A stretch of DNA of 64,000 bases. Source: Nemopilema nomurai (Eukaryota; Cnidaria; Scyphozoa; Rhizostomeae; Rhizostomatidae). A program made the translations under genes and the position numbers. Positions 1 to 33,100 of the stretch are shown one piece after another (the first letter of the stretch is position 1; every line of letters starts with the position of its first letter). The notes below the pieces were generated by a model. It did no database searches. It worked only from the letters and a program-made list of their open reading frames with translations, and was not told the origin of the DNA. The DNA is taken from assembly GCA_003864495.1 (NCBI GenBank), contig ML133388.1:2457809-2521808 (forward strand), in the 5' to 3' direction.

Positions 1-3000
1 TCTGATAAAAGGTGCGAACCTAAAGCAACAGCTACACAATAGTTTATCGATTTGCCTTTTTAGATTTGTCCAATAGTTTATCGATTTGTCCTACACAATT
101 TCGAAGATCGCCAAGTGAAGGAGGGTCGATTCAAATCATCCTTTGAAACCCGAAGGCTCTTGTGATTGCCCCGCGGCTGACACGAGCTAGCCGTCTAAAT
201 ATTAATTAAGTGTAAGAGGGCATTCTTTATGAAACTAAAATTGACCCTATCAAGTGTAATATCAGAATTAATCTCATGCAAGTGATACCACTTTGATTAT
301 TGACACAAAATCATGGCAAAACTACTGCACTAAAGTCCGCAATACACGAAAATTATCTGGACACGTCTCGTTCAGATGCGTCAAAAGTAGGACTGGTATA
401 AATGCGACGCCATTGTATTGATAGCCCAAACTGTTGTGTCGGTAGCACAAACTGGAAATGTACTTTTGATACCGAGATCTCAGTCGAAATTTCACCTCGG
501 AAAACCAGGCAAGCCCGTTTCTTATTACGCGCCCGGGTCCCCATTACAGTCGAATAAATTATTTTAAAAAGCCTAAATATTGTTCTATTACACGAAAAAG
601 CAAGTGGTCAGAAAATCTCTCGAAAATTTGAACTTTAGGCTGCTTATTTGGGTTATAGGGTGCTTAATTCATCGGCAGAACTTATTTTTCTCACTTCTAC
701 GATGCTTTTGCAAAAAATCATTTATTGCAATGGAGAAAAACTAGGAGTTTGAATAGCCAAAAAAGGAAATAAGCACACGGCAAGGATGCTATGCGGCTAA
801 AAGCATCTCTTTTGCAAAGCCCAATTAAACTATTTATTTTCCACGATGATTGGGTTGGCTTTCAAGGGGCGAATGCAAATGACAGGGCTACAAGGAGATT
901 TGGTACCATCGACCATCTCAAATTTTTACTTCTCAAAGTTAATTCGTTATATAAACATTCACATCGATACGAAAAGTATTTAAGAAAGTACGAGGATGAA
1001 AAGATTAGAAGAACACAGAGCGCTGTCAACATTGACAGATGGATTTTTTACACTTGACGTGTTTCTGTTTGCATTGGCACTTCTTTCTACCTTGTCAAAG
1101 TCAAATTCCTACCAAATCCTACTTAACAGTGTAAGAAAGGCAAATAGAAGTTAGCATACGAGAAAAGATCGATTGAAAAGTATTCATCTTGAGGTTATGG
1201 GTATATGGAACTTACGATGCAATAATTCGTAGAGAGAGCGGAAAAACAGCCGACCCGAGCGAGACTGGAACCCAGGACCCTTGACTTTGTATGGCAAATG
1301 TCCTACTGAGCTTGGCGATAGTGAGGAGGAATCTTTTTGCAAAATATGAACAACAGTATAATGTCGTTGTCGTTGCAAGAGTCTTATCTGTTCAAGACAT
1401 TGTCATTGCTATAGGGCCTAACCTCTGTAACTGCCGAGAAAGGGCCATTTCTTAGAGAGAAACGGTGTTTGGGTGATAACTGACTGTTTGAGCGATTAAT
1501 AATTACGGCATTCATTATGAGAGACAAAGGTGACATTAAATCATGCACATAATCAAGAGGGCAAAACTGGTCTACCTACAGGGCATATTGGTGGTTACAG
1601 TGACGTCTGTCTGATGGAAGGCTTTTTGGAGAGGGGGGCCTAAGTTTGCTCCTTTGTGTCTCCCCAATAACAATCTCTCTTCTGTCTTTAACCAGACATG
1701 ATTTAATCCTTAAAAGTAGACGAAATGGTGAAGGAATTTGCCTAATGGGCAAAGACTTTCCCTGAAATCCTTTGTCAATTTCGTGTCGAGTTTCACTGAG
1801 ACCTCTACACGTGGACCTGTCTCGCCACTGTAAGTTGAATAAAAAAGAAATGTTTGGTAGCTGGAATAAATTATCCAACCAATGAAAGGGTGATGGAATG
1901 CTGAAAGGCCAGTTAACAGTGAATGCTTTCCGATTCAAGGCTTGAAAAATGAAATGAAATAAGATGAAATAATACCATACCTTTTGAAATAGTGCTAACC
2001 ACTGGAAATCAGAAATATCAAGACTACACTTTCTCGAAAACTTATGCAGTAAAAAGAAGTAACGATATATTGCCCAAACAATAGAACATACTGGCTGAAG
2101 GAAAATATTTTGAACGCCGCACACAACCACACATGCAGAGACAAGGAAGAAGGAAATAGTTTTTCAAAAGATCTTGTTCAGGTTAAGAGGTAATAATGGT
2201 GTTCGAGTATTCATAGAATGAGCTGAAAGCACGGCCTTCGTTTCATGATTTTGTGCGTCGTTCACCTACGCTGACGTAGAACATTTGCTGCCTTTGAACT
2301 TTGACTTAGACCTCTACTCACAGCTTATAAATAGTGTATTATATTTCTAACGATGTTGTCTATAATTATAAGGAATCATTTACAATGAAGTCTCAAATTT
2401 TCATTTAACTTCCTTCAAATCTAGAAAATATTACTCAAAGTATCTTGGGAAAAAATATTTGCTAAAAATGAATTCCCACATGAGCAATTTAGAGACCACC
2501 ATTGTTTATTTCTTTATCTTATTAAACTAAGCAACGGGTGATTAAATGCGTCCATTGGAAATTAATGTTTTAAAACGGACAAGTATATAAAAATAATATA
2601 GCCCCACTCCCTAAGCTAGAGAAAACATTCTGCTTGATTGATTGAAGAATCAGTTAAATGGTCTTCTCAGAGTAGATTCACTTCACAGATCTGTGACAGG
2701 GGTTTAGGCTATAGCACAGAAATAAAAAGTAGCATTAGTAAATCAGAGGCGATTCCGTATAAGATCAGTGAATAATGGTGGCCTGTTGAAGAGCTCTTAA
2801 TCTCAGTTAACCAAACGGAAAATAAAATGGCTGGTTCCTTTCCTTCGCCCAAGGGAACATAACCTCAGCACTTTGTCTCTTGTGCTGCTTCTATGTGCCC
2901 GTTTTTGGTGCAAGTCTGACACAGTAAGGGAACTTGATGCAAGAGGCCTACGTCTGACAACCCAAGTTTAGACTGTAGTCAACAACTTCGGCTCGCAGTC

Positions 3001-4326
3001 CATCATCTTAGCTATAATCTGTGTTGCCTTGAATACATGTACTTTGGTGAAATAGAAATGGAGTATAAAAAGCCATCTTAGAAAACATGGCTCGAAGGAA
3101 ATGGTCTGCTACTACCTTAGGATCGATGGAAGTCGGCTGCTTTGAATCCAGAAATTAACCTCGCGGAAGATTATTTGCTTGCTGAAAGTGTTTGCTGAAA
3201 GAGTTCTTAGATTTCACAGAGCCGTAAGAAATTACGTAACGGCGAAAGTATTCCTATGAAATCCTGAACAAATGACAGCCTTTTAAATCGTCTCAGGTTC
3301 CACTAGGGCCCTCCCGGCTGTTTGATTTGACCCGCGTATACGTGCTCTTTTGTGAGAGACTAAACACGTATTCGGTTACTTTATTTTTTACTAATTTTCA
3401 AATGAGATGGCTACTAAAAGATTTCCTTTGATTGAAGTACCCACTTAGAGCAATCTCACGAAGGTTGAATAGGTGTTCACATTCTACAGGTATCCTCTAC
3501 AAGGATCTCAACTTTGGCCTGCATTACACATGGTATTACATTAAATGTTAGTGCATATCTTGGGATCGGTTTGGGGTCGGCTTGAAGGCATAGCTGGTTG
3601 GTTCATTTGCGGCTGTAAGACTCGATGCAGATCAACAATCGAATGTTGTCTTGTGAATATTCGCGCAACCGCAGCAACAGAGGTGTTGCGCCTGCCCAGT
3701 AGCATGTCAACATACGCATCGCCGTCGGAAAGTAATGAAGTAAAAAGGGCCTACATTGTTCAATCGCAATACTTTATTTCGACCCGTGAATCTACACAGT
3801 ATACGGTTAGTATAATGCATAATACACCCAATCTTTTTGCCTCGTCGTCAATAGCATCGCTGATATGGGCCGCACAGTGAAATGAAGAAAGCTAGGCCTT
3901 GGCTCTGGATGGATCGATTCTAGGCGCCATTTGGCTTGCTTTCATAGAAAGACGACTCGCACAAAAATATCCCTGCTTGATATGCACTGGTGACGAATAA
4001 CCTAAACTCACTAACAATGTCTATGTTCTACATCACATTCTCAGAAAAAACGCACACTTAAATGTCAAAACAATACAAAAACATACAAAAATCGTTCTAA
4101 TACAATTATTATACCAATAACTGACAATATCAAAACCTCAAACCAGCACAAACATACTCGGTTTCTGCAAGACACGAAAAAGGTTGCTCGCATACTCATT
4201 TCAAAGCTTCAAAGCAGTGTTCCATTCGATGAAGTTATACAAAAGGATTAGTGACCGTAATAAGCGACAGTCACGTGATCAAGAATTACAATTTCTACGT
4301 TACAACGACCTATACTCACAGTTCTG
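1..4326. other. intergenic region downstream of SHP-2 copy A
   Basis: No gene is recognised. It holds a SINE copy near 1225-1320, a short duplicated stretch at 36-93 (two near copies of AATAGTTTATCGATTTG) and, on the minus strand, an AATAAA-type poly(A) signal near 3773-3778 that would give copy A a 3' UTR of about 550 bases. Long open frames at 1576-2130 and 3545-3880 show no family similarity I can see. Confidence 0.5.
1225..1320 (-). mobile_element. tRNA-derived SINE, copy 1 (degenerate)
   Basis: On the minus strand, from ACAAAGTCAAGGGTC through CGCTCGGGTCGG to CCGCTCTCTCTACGA, this matches the tRNA-headed copy at 48344-48450 nearly base for base, including the non-tRNA stretch that follows. 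The 5' half of the tRNA part (A box) is damaged. Shared sequence beyond the tRNA end shows that both are members of one SINE family rather than tRNA genes. Confidence 0.7.
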
Positions 4327-25054
<20,728 letters not shown>

Positions 25055-27195
25055 TACTGACTCCTTTTCAACGTTGGTAAAACGAGGAAGTCCACTGGTG
25101 CCAAGTTGCATCCGCCATCAAGAGCCAGTCTACTATTAGCAACAGCAACAACAACAAATGTACAGCAAGATTACTTCCTAAACACATGATCATTTCGGTA
25201 ATATACTGTATGGCCAGACTCATAAGGGCGATTTTGGTTACTTAATGAAGACTTTAGTCCCAAAGTTCGAGACTGTTGTACCTAAAAACTTTGCGGAGGA
25301 AGTATTTGCTGTCATGTGGGGGAAAAGACTGGATATATTCTTCCTGTAGCAAAGCTTAACCAATTTTGGATTTTCAAGTCAATGGCTTAAATTTAAACGA
25401 AAATCAGAGACAATTTTGAGAACAATTACCCAAGCGCACAATACAAGATAATCATCCCATCAGCTAGGGTTTACGTGTTGGCTGCCCCTCAAGGAAAAGG
25501 GACAACAAGAGAACAAACTGTGCACACCCCTTGGATAAGCATTAGTGTCTGTCTACAAATGTCAATTTGACAACCCGTCAAACTTTATTGCAATGCAAGA
25601 AATATCACTTGAAGCCATAAAAAACGAGAATCCATGCCGGAATCAATATAAAACGCGAATCAATATCAAAATTCCAGAGAAGAAAACACAGATATTGATC
25701 GAGGGAATGTTTCTCTAAATGATTCGAATCAAAACAACCCTACAAGTTCTGCAATTTCTAAAAAAGAAAATGTTTGGCAGCAGAAATGCTTCAAAAAACG
25801 ATTTGAACAGCATTAACTAATATACAGACCTCCAAAGGTAGCTTTTACAACCTATAGACAGATTATACGGTTATATCCATATTATATGGTCTCTAGATCG
25901 TTCTTTAACTTCTAAATATTCTTTGCTTTCGAGAATTAATGGCAAAACACAGAAATACATACGAAAATCACACTTCAAGAACTTCTGACGTCAAACATGA
26001 AAATTAGCCAGACGGTGAACATGAAATGAAGATCTAAAACTGTATTTTCATGATATATATGAAAATAGTGCTATCTTGACCTTACATCGCACACAAAACA
26101 GAACGCGTGGCGAGGCAGTAAGGATTTTTCAAACTAGAAAATTAGCTAGCCAGCACTTCATAGGAGAGCATCTTATTCAGTAACCTTATTGGAACAAAGA
26201 TTAATATGGTATATGTTTAGCAAAAGGCTACATAAATATATCCAATCGAACCAAGCTGCTAATATTCCACATGTCCTGCAATCCATTGTTTTTATCTATC
26301 AATTAAACTTGATTTAAATATCTTCTAGGGGCCAAAACTGAGCATGAACTATTTGGCTTTAGCTACGATGCCCTGACCTGATGATAATATGACACAAAAA
26401 GTTTTCTGCATAGGATAAAAAATTACGCTTTAAAAGAACATTTATTTGCAAGCATTCAGAACTTTAAGTAAAAGAAATGTAAAAATATCAATTGCTAAAC
26501 TTACATATATTATGAATTTCCATTTAAAAATATTACGAATCAATAACTACCAAAAATGAATACAAAAAAGACTTCTTTCCCAGTATCTAAATCTTGATCT
26601 TTACCTGAAAAAATGAGTATATTGACATGTTAGGACCCAAACGCAGAAATAACAGAGATGAGAAAAGAAAATTCAAGCATTACAGTTGAATGTTATATGG
26701 CACGTAGGCAGTGCTGTACAAACTTGTGTTATAGGACAGAACGTATCTGAGTTGCTATTTCGATTTCACGCCTATGGCAATCATTAGGCAGCTTTCAGAG
26801 TTCCGTGTATGAGTGTTACTGTTTTCGTTTACTGTAGAGAGCTCAATGGCATGCAGACAGAGCTGTACATGCTGGTTCGTATCCTGAGTAATTGCTGTTA
26901 TGACGTAATTGAACTGGCTGTTAACCTGAGTTTCACGATAAATGACGTCATCAAACAACTATCAATGGACAGATCCAGCCAGATTAAAACGAGGAGAGCA
27001 ATTCCAAAACACTTAACAGCATGTGACAATAAAGGTCGCCTGCAGCCTAAAAACATTTAGGCCCTAAATTATCCAACAAGCATACAGAAGGGGTTTCTGG
27101 GCTAATCTCCAAGGAATGGCTGCTGAATAAGGTCACGATCCAAATAAGTTAATAGCACTTGGACACGATAGCATCCGAAAGGCTTTCTCTAGCTC
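25055..27195. other. spacer between the tandem SHP-2 genes
   Basis: About 2.1 kb holding the copy B 3' UTR and the copy A promoter. On the minus strand an AATAAA-type signal sits near 26441-26446, about 750 bases after the copy B stop. No other coding exon is recognised. Confidence 0.5.
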
Positions 27196-30100
27196 TCACC
27201 TCTTGCCTTTTCTTTTAGCTTCTCCATGATCACCGTTAGCTTGTGCTGGAGACTGCAGACAAACAGAACAAAGAAGCATAATAATTTTACTGATAAAAGT
27301 AGAGCCAGTAAAGTGGTTTGGGTTCAAAAGAGAAAAGAGGAAAGAGAAGAAGGAGAATAACGTGGTGTGATTTGGCTAGTGTAAAAACAAATTGTTGAAG
27401 AATGTTGATCTATGCAGCTTTTAATACCTTCTGCATTTCGAAGACTAAAAAAGACTTGCAGGTTGAAGGAAACAAGCTTTCACTAGCAACAAAAATGTCT
27501 TGTGACCACTTTTCCCTATCGAGACTGCCGTTTGAAAACACAAACGCTATTCAACACGTTTGTAAAATGAACCAGATTAAAGAAAGTATACAGCAAATCG
27601 AAGGAGCAACCTCATTTTGAGATCAATTGGTGTTGCTGTAATATCATCACGGCCTACATGCGTAACAACTTCGCTTTAATCTTTCCTTCGCGTTCCAAAG
27701 TTACAAGCAGAGGCCTATCTTTAGCAATAAAACTGGCTTAATGAAACTCAACAAAAGGACCATTTAAGTTGATCGTTTTTAGCCCACGCTGTACAACCAT
27801 CATAGAAAGTGTTATGAGCGGTTGTAATGAAGAATGGACAGCTATTGAAGATTTTAATAGGGTTTGAAAGCAGCAGGAGCAGAATAAGAGAATGAATGAA
27901 ATTCAGACCTTATAAGAGTTTCCTTTGCCGCGTTGAATTCCAGCTTGGCGTCTAGAAAAATTTTTGAATGTTTTAAAACTCAACAAAGGCGATTGCAAGG
28001 AGATTGCTGCTAGAGTGGGTTAGCTAGACATCGGAGGCAAACACAGTGAGCATGCGTTTGTAGCAAGGGCTCGTGGGATATTCAAAAGCTAAAGGTTAGG
28101 CCCAGGCTATTTAGGCCATCGTGCAATCAAAAACAAACAACGAACTTACTTTCCAACAACAGCAGTTTGGACGTTTTCGTAAACAGCTGAGGATGCTGAC
28201 ACCTGGAATGCAAAAAAAGTTTAGCATTCTATCATGGCAACAACATCTCAGTTAATCCTTGAAATTTGTCATTTGTAAATGCTTTGGCATCCTTGCCATG
28301 TCCTAAACATTTGCTCCCTAAGAAAAGTGGATACTTTCTAGACCCTCTATCCGACTTTCAGACGAGTTTCACAGATTTGAGCTATTAACGTCAAACAGAG
28401 AAAACCTACTATTAGGAACCGATAACGTGACAATTGTACGGCTTAAACTTGGCTAGCTAGTGACAAAACAAGTAACAGCCCCGTCTTCCATTCCAAGAAC
28501 CCAAAGTGAGAATTACGTAGAGATTACATGACATATTTTGGTGCATTCGCTAATGACTGTCATTAATAGATACCCATTGTCATAAAAATGCTAATACGGC
28601 TATCTAGATATTACAACTGACCTTTGAGGAGTTTTGCTCAACAAGGAATCTTTCGATGTGCTTCTGAATCGCTCTGTACACAAACTTATACTGGTGCTAA
28701 AAAGATAACATTCCAAAATGAGATCTTCTTTGATAGGATGGGAATATAACGACAGATATTCAGTATTTTCGGGCAAAAACACCATAATATCATTTATAAA
28801 TTAGAACGTTTTTTCATATTGCAGCACTAAACATATTGATGCGAAAGACATAAAAAAGCACCTGTGTTTGTATCATTCCTGGTCGCTTACTCCGAATCAG
28901 ATGTGTCGTTTTCTGAATATCAATATCAGAATCGATACCTAATACCAAGAAAAATCAGCTATTAATATAGGAAATAGCGAATAAAATACAACATTTGAAG
29001 CAAATATAATATAAAATGGATGAAGCAAAGAACTAAAAAATATATTCAATGCTGCAGCTAAAAAGATCTGGACTAAGTAAGAGGTATTTGATTGTGATAA
29101 CACGATACAACGAATACAATGTAAATGATTCGAAACCAAAATTAACAGTGCAGGAATCTTGCAGCTCAACACAAATTAGAGGATGATGCATAATAACCAT
29201 CATTAACAATCACATATAAAATAATGTCAGCAAAGACAGCACTGTAATCTATCAAATAAAAAACCTACAAATTAACATTCTATAAATTCCCAACTCACAT
29301 AATCAATAATCAGTTATGGCAAAGATAAAATGTTCTTTGAACGCTTGCCTAAAATATTTCTACAATCAGGCGAAGAAATATAATTAGTATAAATTGAATG
29401 AAAATCAATGTTATCCCAAAGAATTTGAATTTTTAGCACCACAGGATTTAAATTTAGCACTTCGCATTATCATACAGCATCTGATTTTTCTTTGAGGTGA
29501 CATAATCGTGAGAGGAAATATGAACGACTAGAATCTGCGCTTTGTAGATTTGCAGTATGATTTCGCGAACCTTGTTCTTCTAGCAAATGAATGAGGACGT
29601 CAATAACAATAACAGTTCCTGTTCTGCCAATGCCAGCACTGAAAACGAAGGAAATAAAACAATAATAATAACAATAAAAGAAATTATAAAAGACTTCTTG
29701 ATAGCAATCTTTGTTTTATAAGATATAAAAAGTGAACAAAAGAAAACCTTAGTGTACTAAAATTCTTACCATTCATCACATCTAGCCGGAACATCAAAAA
29801 ATTTATCAAAGCTTCTCTTTGCGGAAAGGCGCGCAACAAAACTACAAAAAATACTTTTTCGAAGAGTATGTCCTAAATTGTTTCATACAATTGTCTCTGC
29901 GTGAAAAAATGCAGGGCATATTCTATAACACTTTTCTCTATTTTTCCAAACCAAAAACAACTTCCTCAAGCTAATACCAACTCACAACCTACTCATGTAC
30001 TATTGCTTCGAGTCAAACCAACTTTACACCTACTGAAGCAATCAAAAGGTTTCTAAGCGTTTTCTGTTTGTCTTAAACAGGTAAGGTTTAACCAAATTTT

Positions 30101-33100
30101 AGAATTCTGACTTCTAGATCTTCTTAAAACGGGATAACGCAACAACAACGGCAACAACAATAACAACAACAGCAACAACAGCATCAACAGCAACAGCAAC
30201 ATCAACAGCAACAACAAAACAATGATGTAAGAGAAAACCAACCTGCAATGAAAGAGAATGGGGCCTACTCGATGACACCTCAAGTATTGGGCGTAAATGT
30301 CGTCCAACAAATCCAACACTGCTGCTGGTTCATCAGGAGTTCCATGGTCAGGCCAGGCAGTAAAATGGTACTGGTAAATCATACGTGGCTCGATATCAGC
30401 CTGCAACAAAGAACCGTTTCGGATCAAGTTAAAATCAACAGAACGTACGGTCAGGTCCACTCACAATGTACTGTCATGACCTCTGACGCCTGGGAAGGAC
30501 CATATCCGCCCTTTTGAAATTTGACATTTTATAACATGGTCCGTTGTACACGGCTACGTGGTCATTTGTTGCTTGACACCCTCTTATTGAGACTGACAAC
30601 GTGGTTACAAAATTATGAAGTTAGATTGTTACTTTAGCACTTGGATACTTGTTTGTTAGACTAATTTCAAGTGTCAGACTCAAGAATCAAATACTTGATA
30701 ATATGTTATTACAACAAGTACAGAAATTATCCTTAAGTGGCACCCCAAACAAATTGGACTATTGCTCGGACTAAATTTATGTTAGCCTTTGAATCCAAGC
30801 AAGATCACTTTGGCACTTGGATACTTGCTTGTTAGGCCAATTTCAAGAGTCAGACTCTATGTGACAACAAGTTCAGAAATTATCAAATATCATTAAGTGG
30901 CGCCCCAGACAAAGTGCTCGAACTATGCTTATGTTAGCCTTTGAATCCAAGCAAGACAGTCGTTGCTTCCGGCACAGAACAGTTAGGCCGGGTATTTCCT
31001 GCCCGAACCATTTCCTTCTCCCCTGAATTTCCAACTCAAGACAATCGGATTTCATAAAATGATGGGCAGCTTGACGGTGGTTACCTTGTTCTTTTTGTAC
31101 AGTCTGAGTTCTCTGACCAGGAAATCCCCTTTGTGGCTCTCCATCATGTTATCTATGACAATGTCGTCATATTCACTGGATTCGCCTGCATCCGGCCAAT
31201 AGCGAGCGCATTTTGCCTAAGTGGTGCAAAAATCAACCATAAATCTCGCTGCCACAATCGTGCACAGTCGTGCGTGGAGACATTAGTTTAATGATGATAT
31301 TGAAACAATGCTACAAAATAATATCAAATAAAAAGCATTGAAGGTTTTCTACAACACAAGCATAGGAAACATTAATTCTACATATTCGAAAGCGTTGCGA
31401 TTGGCCAATTTTTACATAAGCTTACAACACGAATAGAAAGTTGCAGATCGAAAGACATAAGAGGGTTGTAAGAAGAGCGCATGATTGGCTGTCAAATTAC
31501 CAATCAGCGTCCAATTCACACCTTCTTTATAAGAGCCCAAATGAAATAACAAAGTCTTTCTGTCTACATAGAATAGGATAGAAATGTAGACAGACTCCAA
31601 TACACCTAGATGATGCTTGCCAAGTATAGTAATGGTAAATTACACAACCAACCAAAACTGGCACTTGCATCTCATAACGCTGATCCAAATACCTTGGAAA
31701 CCGGAAGAGTTCCAATTGACCTTTAAAAGGCTCTGAAATGTGGCTTGACATTTGGGACAAGTATCAAGAGAAAACAAATACATGAACAGGCCTTACTTTC
31801 CCTCTCTCCACCTCATTTGTAAGCATGACAATGATACGACAGTCCTCTTGGTATATCATTGACCAGAAAGCTCCCCTTGTTGCAGGCAGGCACCCCTGAG
31901 CCGCGATGTAATTGGTCTGTGTCTCCTTCAGTTCACTCTGGGAAGGTATAATCGTTCGATAAAATAGCCAAAGAGCGGTGTGCTCCTAATACAGATACTA
32001 CATCGATAAAAGAGCTGTTGGGTAAAATAAAGATCCAAGGGGAGGAGGTATACAGGAACTCTATCGATATTGAGAGCACAAACAAAGTGTAAGAATAGTG
32101 CCCGATCCTTCAAAGTGATATGCTATGTTATGCTATCATCTCACATATAAGTCGAATGAAAGACACAACCAGGGGGTGTGTGGGGTTATATGTTGAGTCC
32201 TTCTTCGTCAATATTTTGAGTAAATCAATATTTGGAGTGACCCCACCAGCCTAAACGCCTATTAGCTAACCACTCTTGAAAACTAGCGTCGGTTTTTTGA
32301 GACCCAGAAATACATTTTTCATGATGATTTTGAATGAATCCAGCACCAGCATTAGTGGCCTAGCCATCCTGGATGCCACAATTTTACCAGTGTCTAGACA
32401 ACGAAACCTAATGGCTCATTTTCGAAGGATTTTTGATAAAATCATCTGCTGTTAGTAGTCGCTTATCCTCGTTGCCATTACAATATTTTACGAAAGGAAG
32501 TTAACACGACTGAACTGCAGCTTATAATAAACACTGATTGACATATGAACAGCAAGGCATTGACTTATAGTTCAAAGGTCAATAGAAAAACGAAACAAAA
32601 ATACATAAAAATATCAGAAATTACAAATACAACAAATTTCATAACGGGTTTAAAACATGGAAGGAACACCGCGAAGGCTTCTCCCAAAACAGATCTCGTA
32701 ACATTTTAGTCGGGCAGTGGCGAAAATGTCGGGCAAAATATTATGTACACCAGCGTCTCCCCTGGCTTGAATTTGGAGATCTAAGGCATATTGACTGGCT
32801 AAATCATTGTTACAAAAATCAATCTAAAGTCAAATTAGAGAGAGTGAACTTTTCTTCTTTACATAACCGAGATCTGTGCAATGTTAGGCAAGATGAAGTA
32901 ATATAAGGAGAGAGTTCATTCGTAATCATAGGTGTAAAAACTACTACGGCAATGGGGACATGTCGATTTTTGAGAATGTGGTTTTACTTACGTCGATATA
33001 ATTTGCATTGATGTAATCTGCGCCAACAGCCCTAGAGTCTATGTCTTGCAGTTTAACTCTGCAATGATCATCTAGAAGACAAAAACTCCAGATGAACTGA

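Noticed and set aside
1576..2130. 184-codon open frame on the minus strand, the longest in the window
   Set aside because: No family motif, composition like the surrounding AT-rich DNA, hydrophobic and basic stretches without order, and no supporting splice context. Probably chance, though not excluded.
3545..3880. 111-codon plus-strand frame and an antisense frame with AAHISDAIDDEAKRLGV
   Set aside because: Somewhat coding-like composition, but no family match and no splice partners could be found.
27909..28202. A coiled-coil-like reading of copy B tail exons ([22 protein letters not shown])
   Set aside because: Attractive sequence, but it is out of phase with the preceding PTP exon 28622-28696, which fixes the YENV frame.
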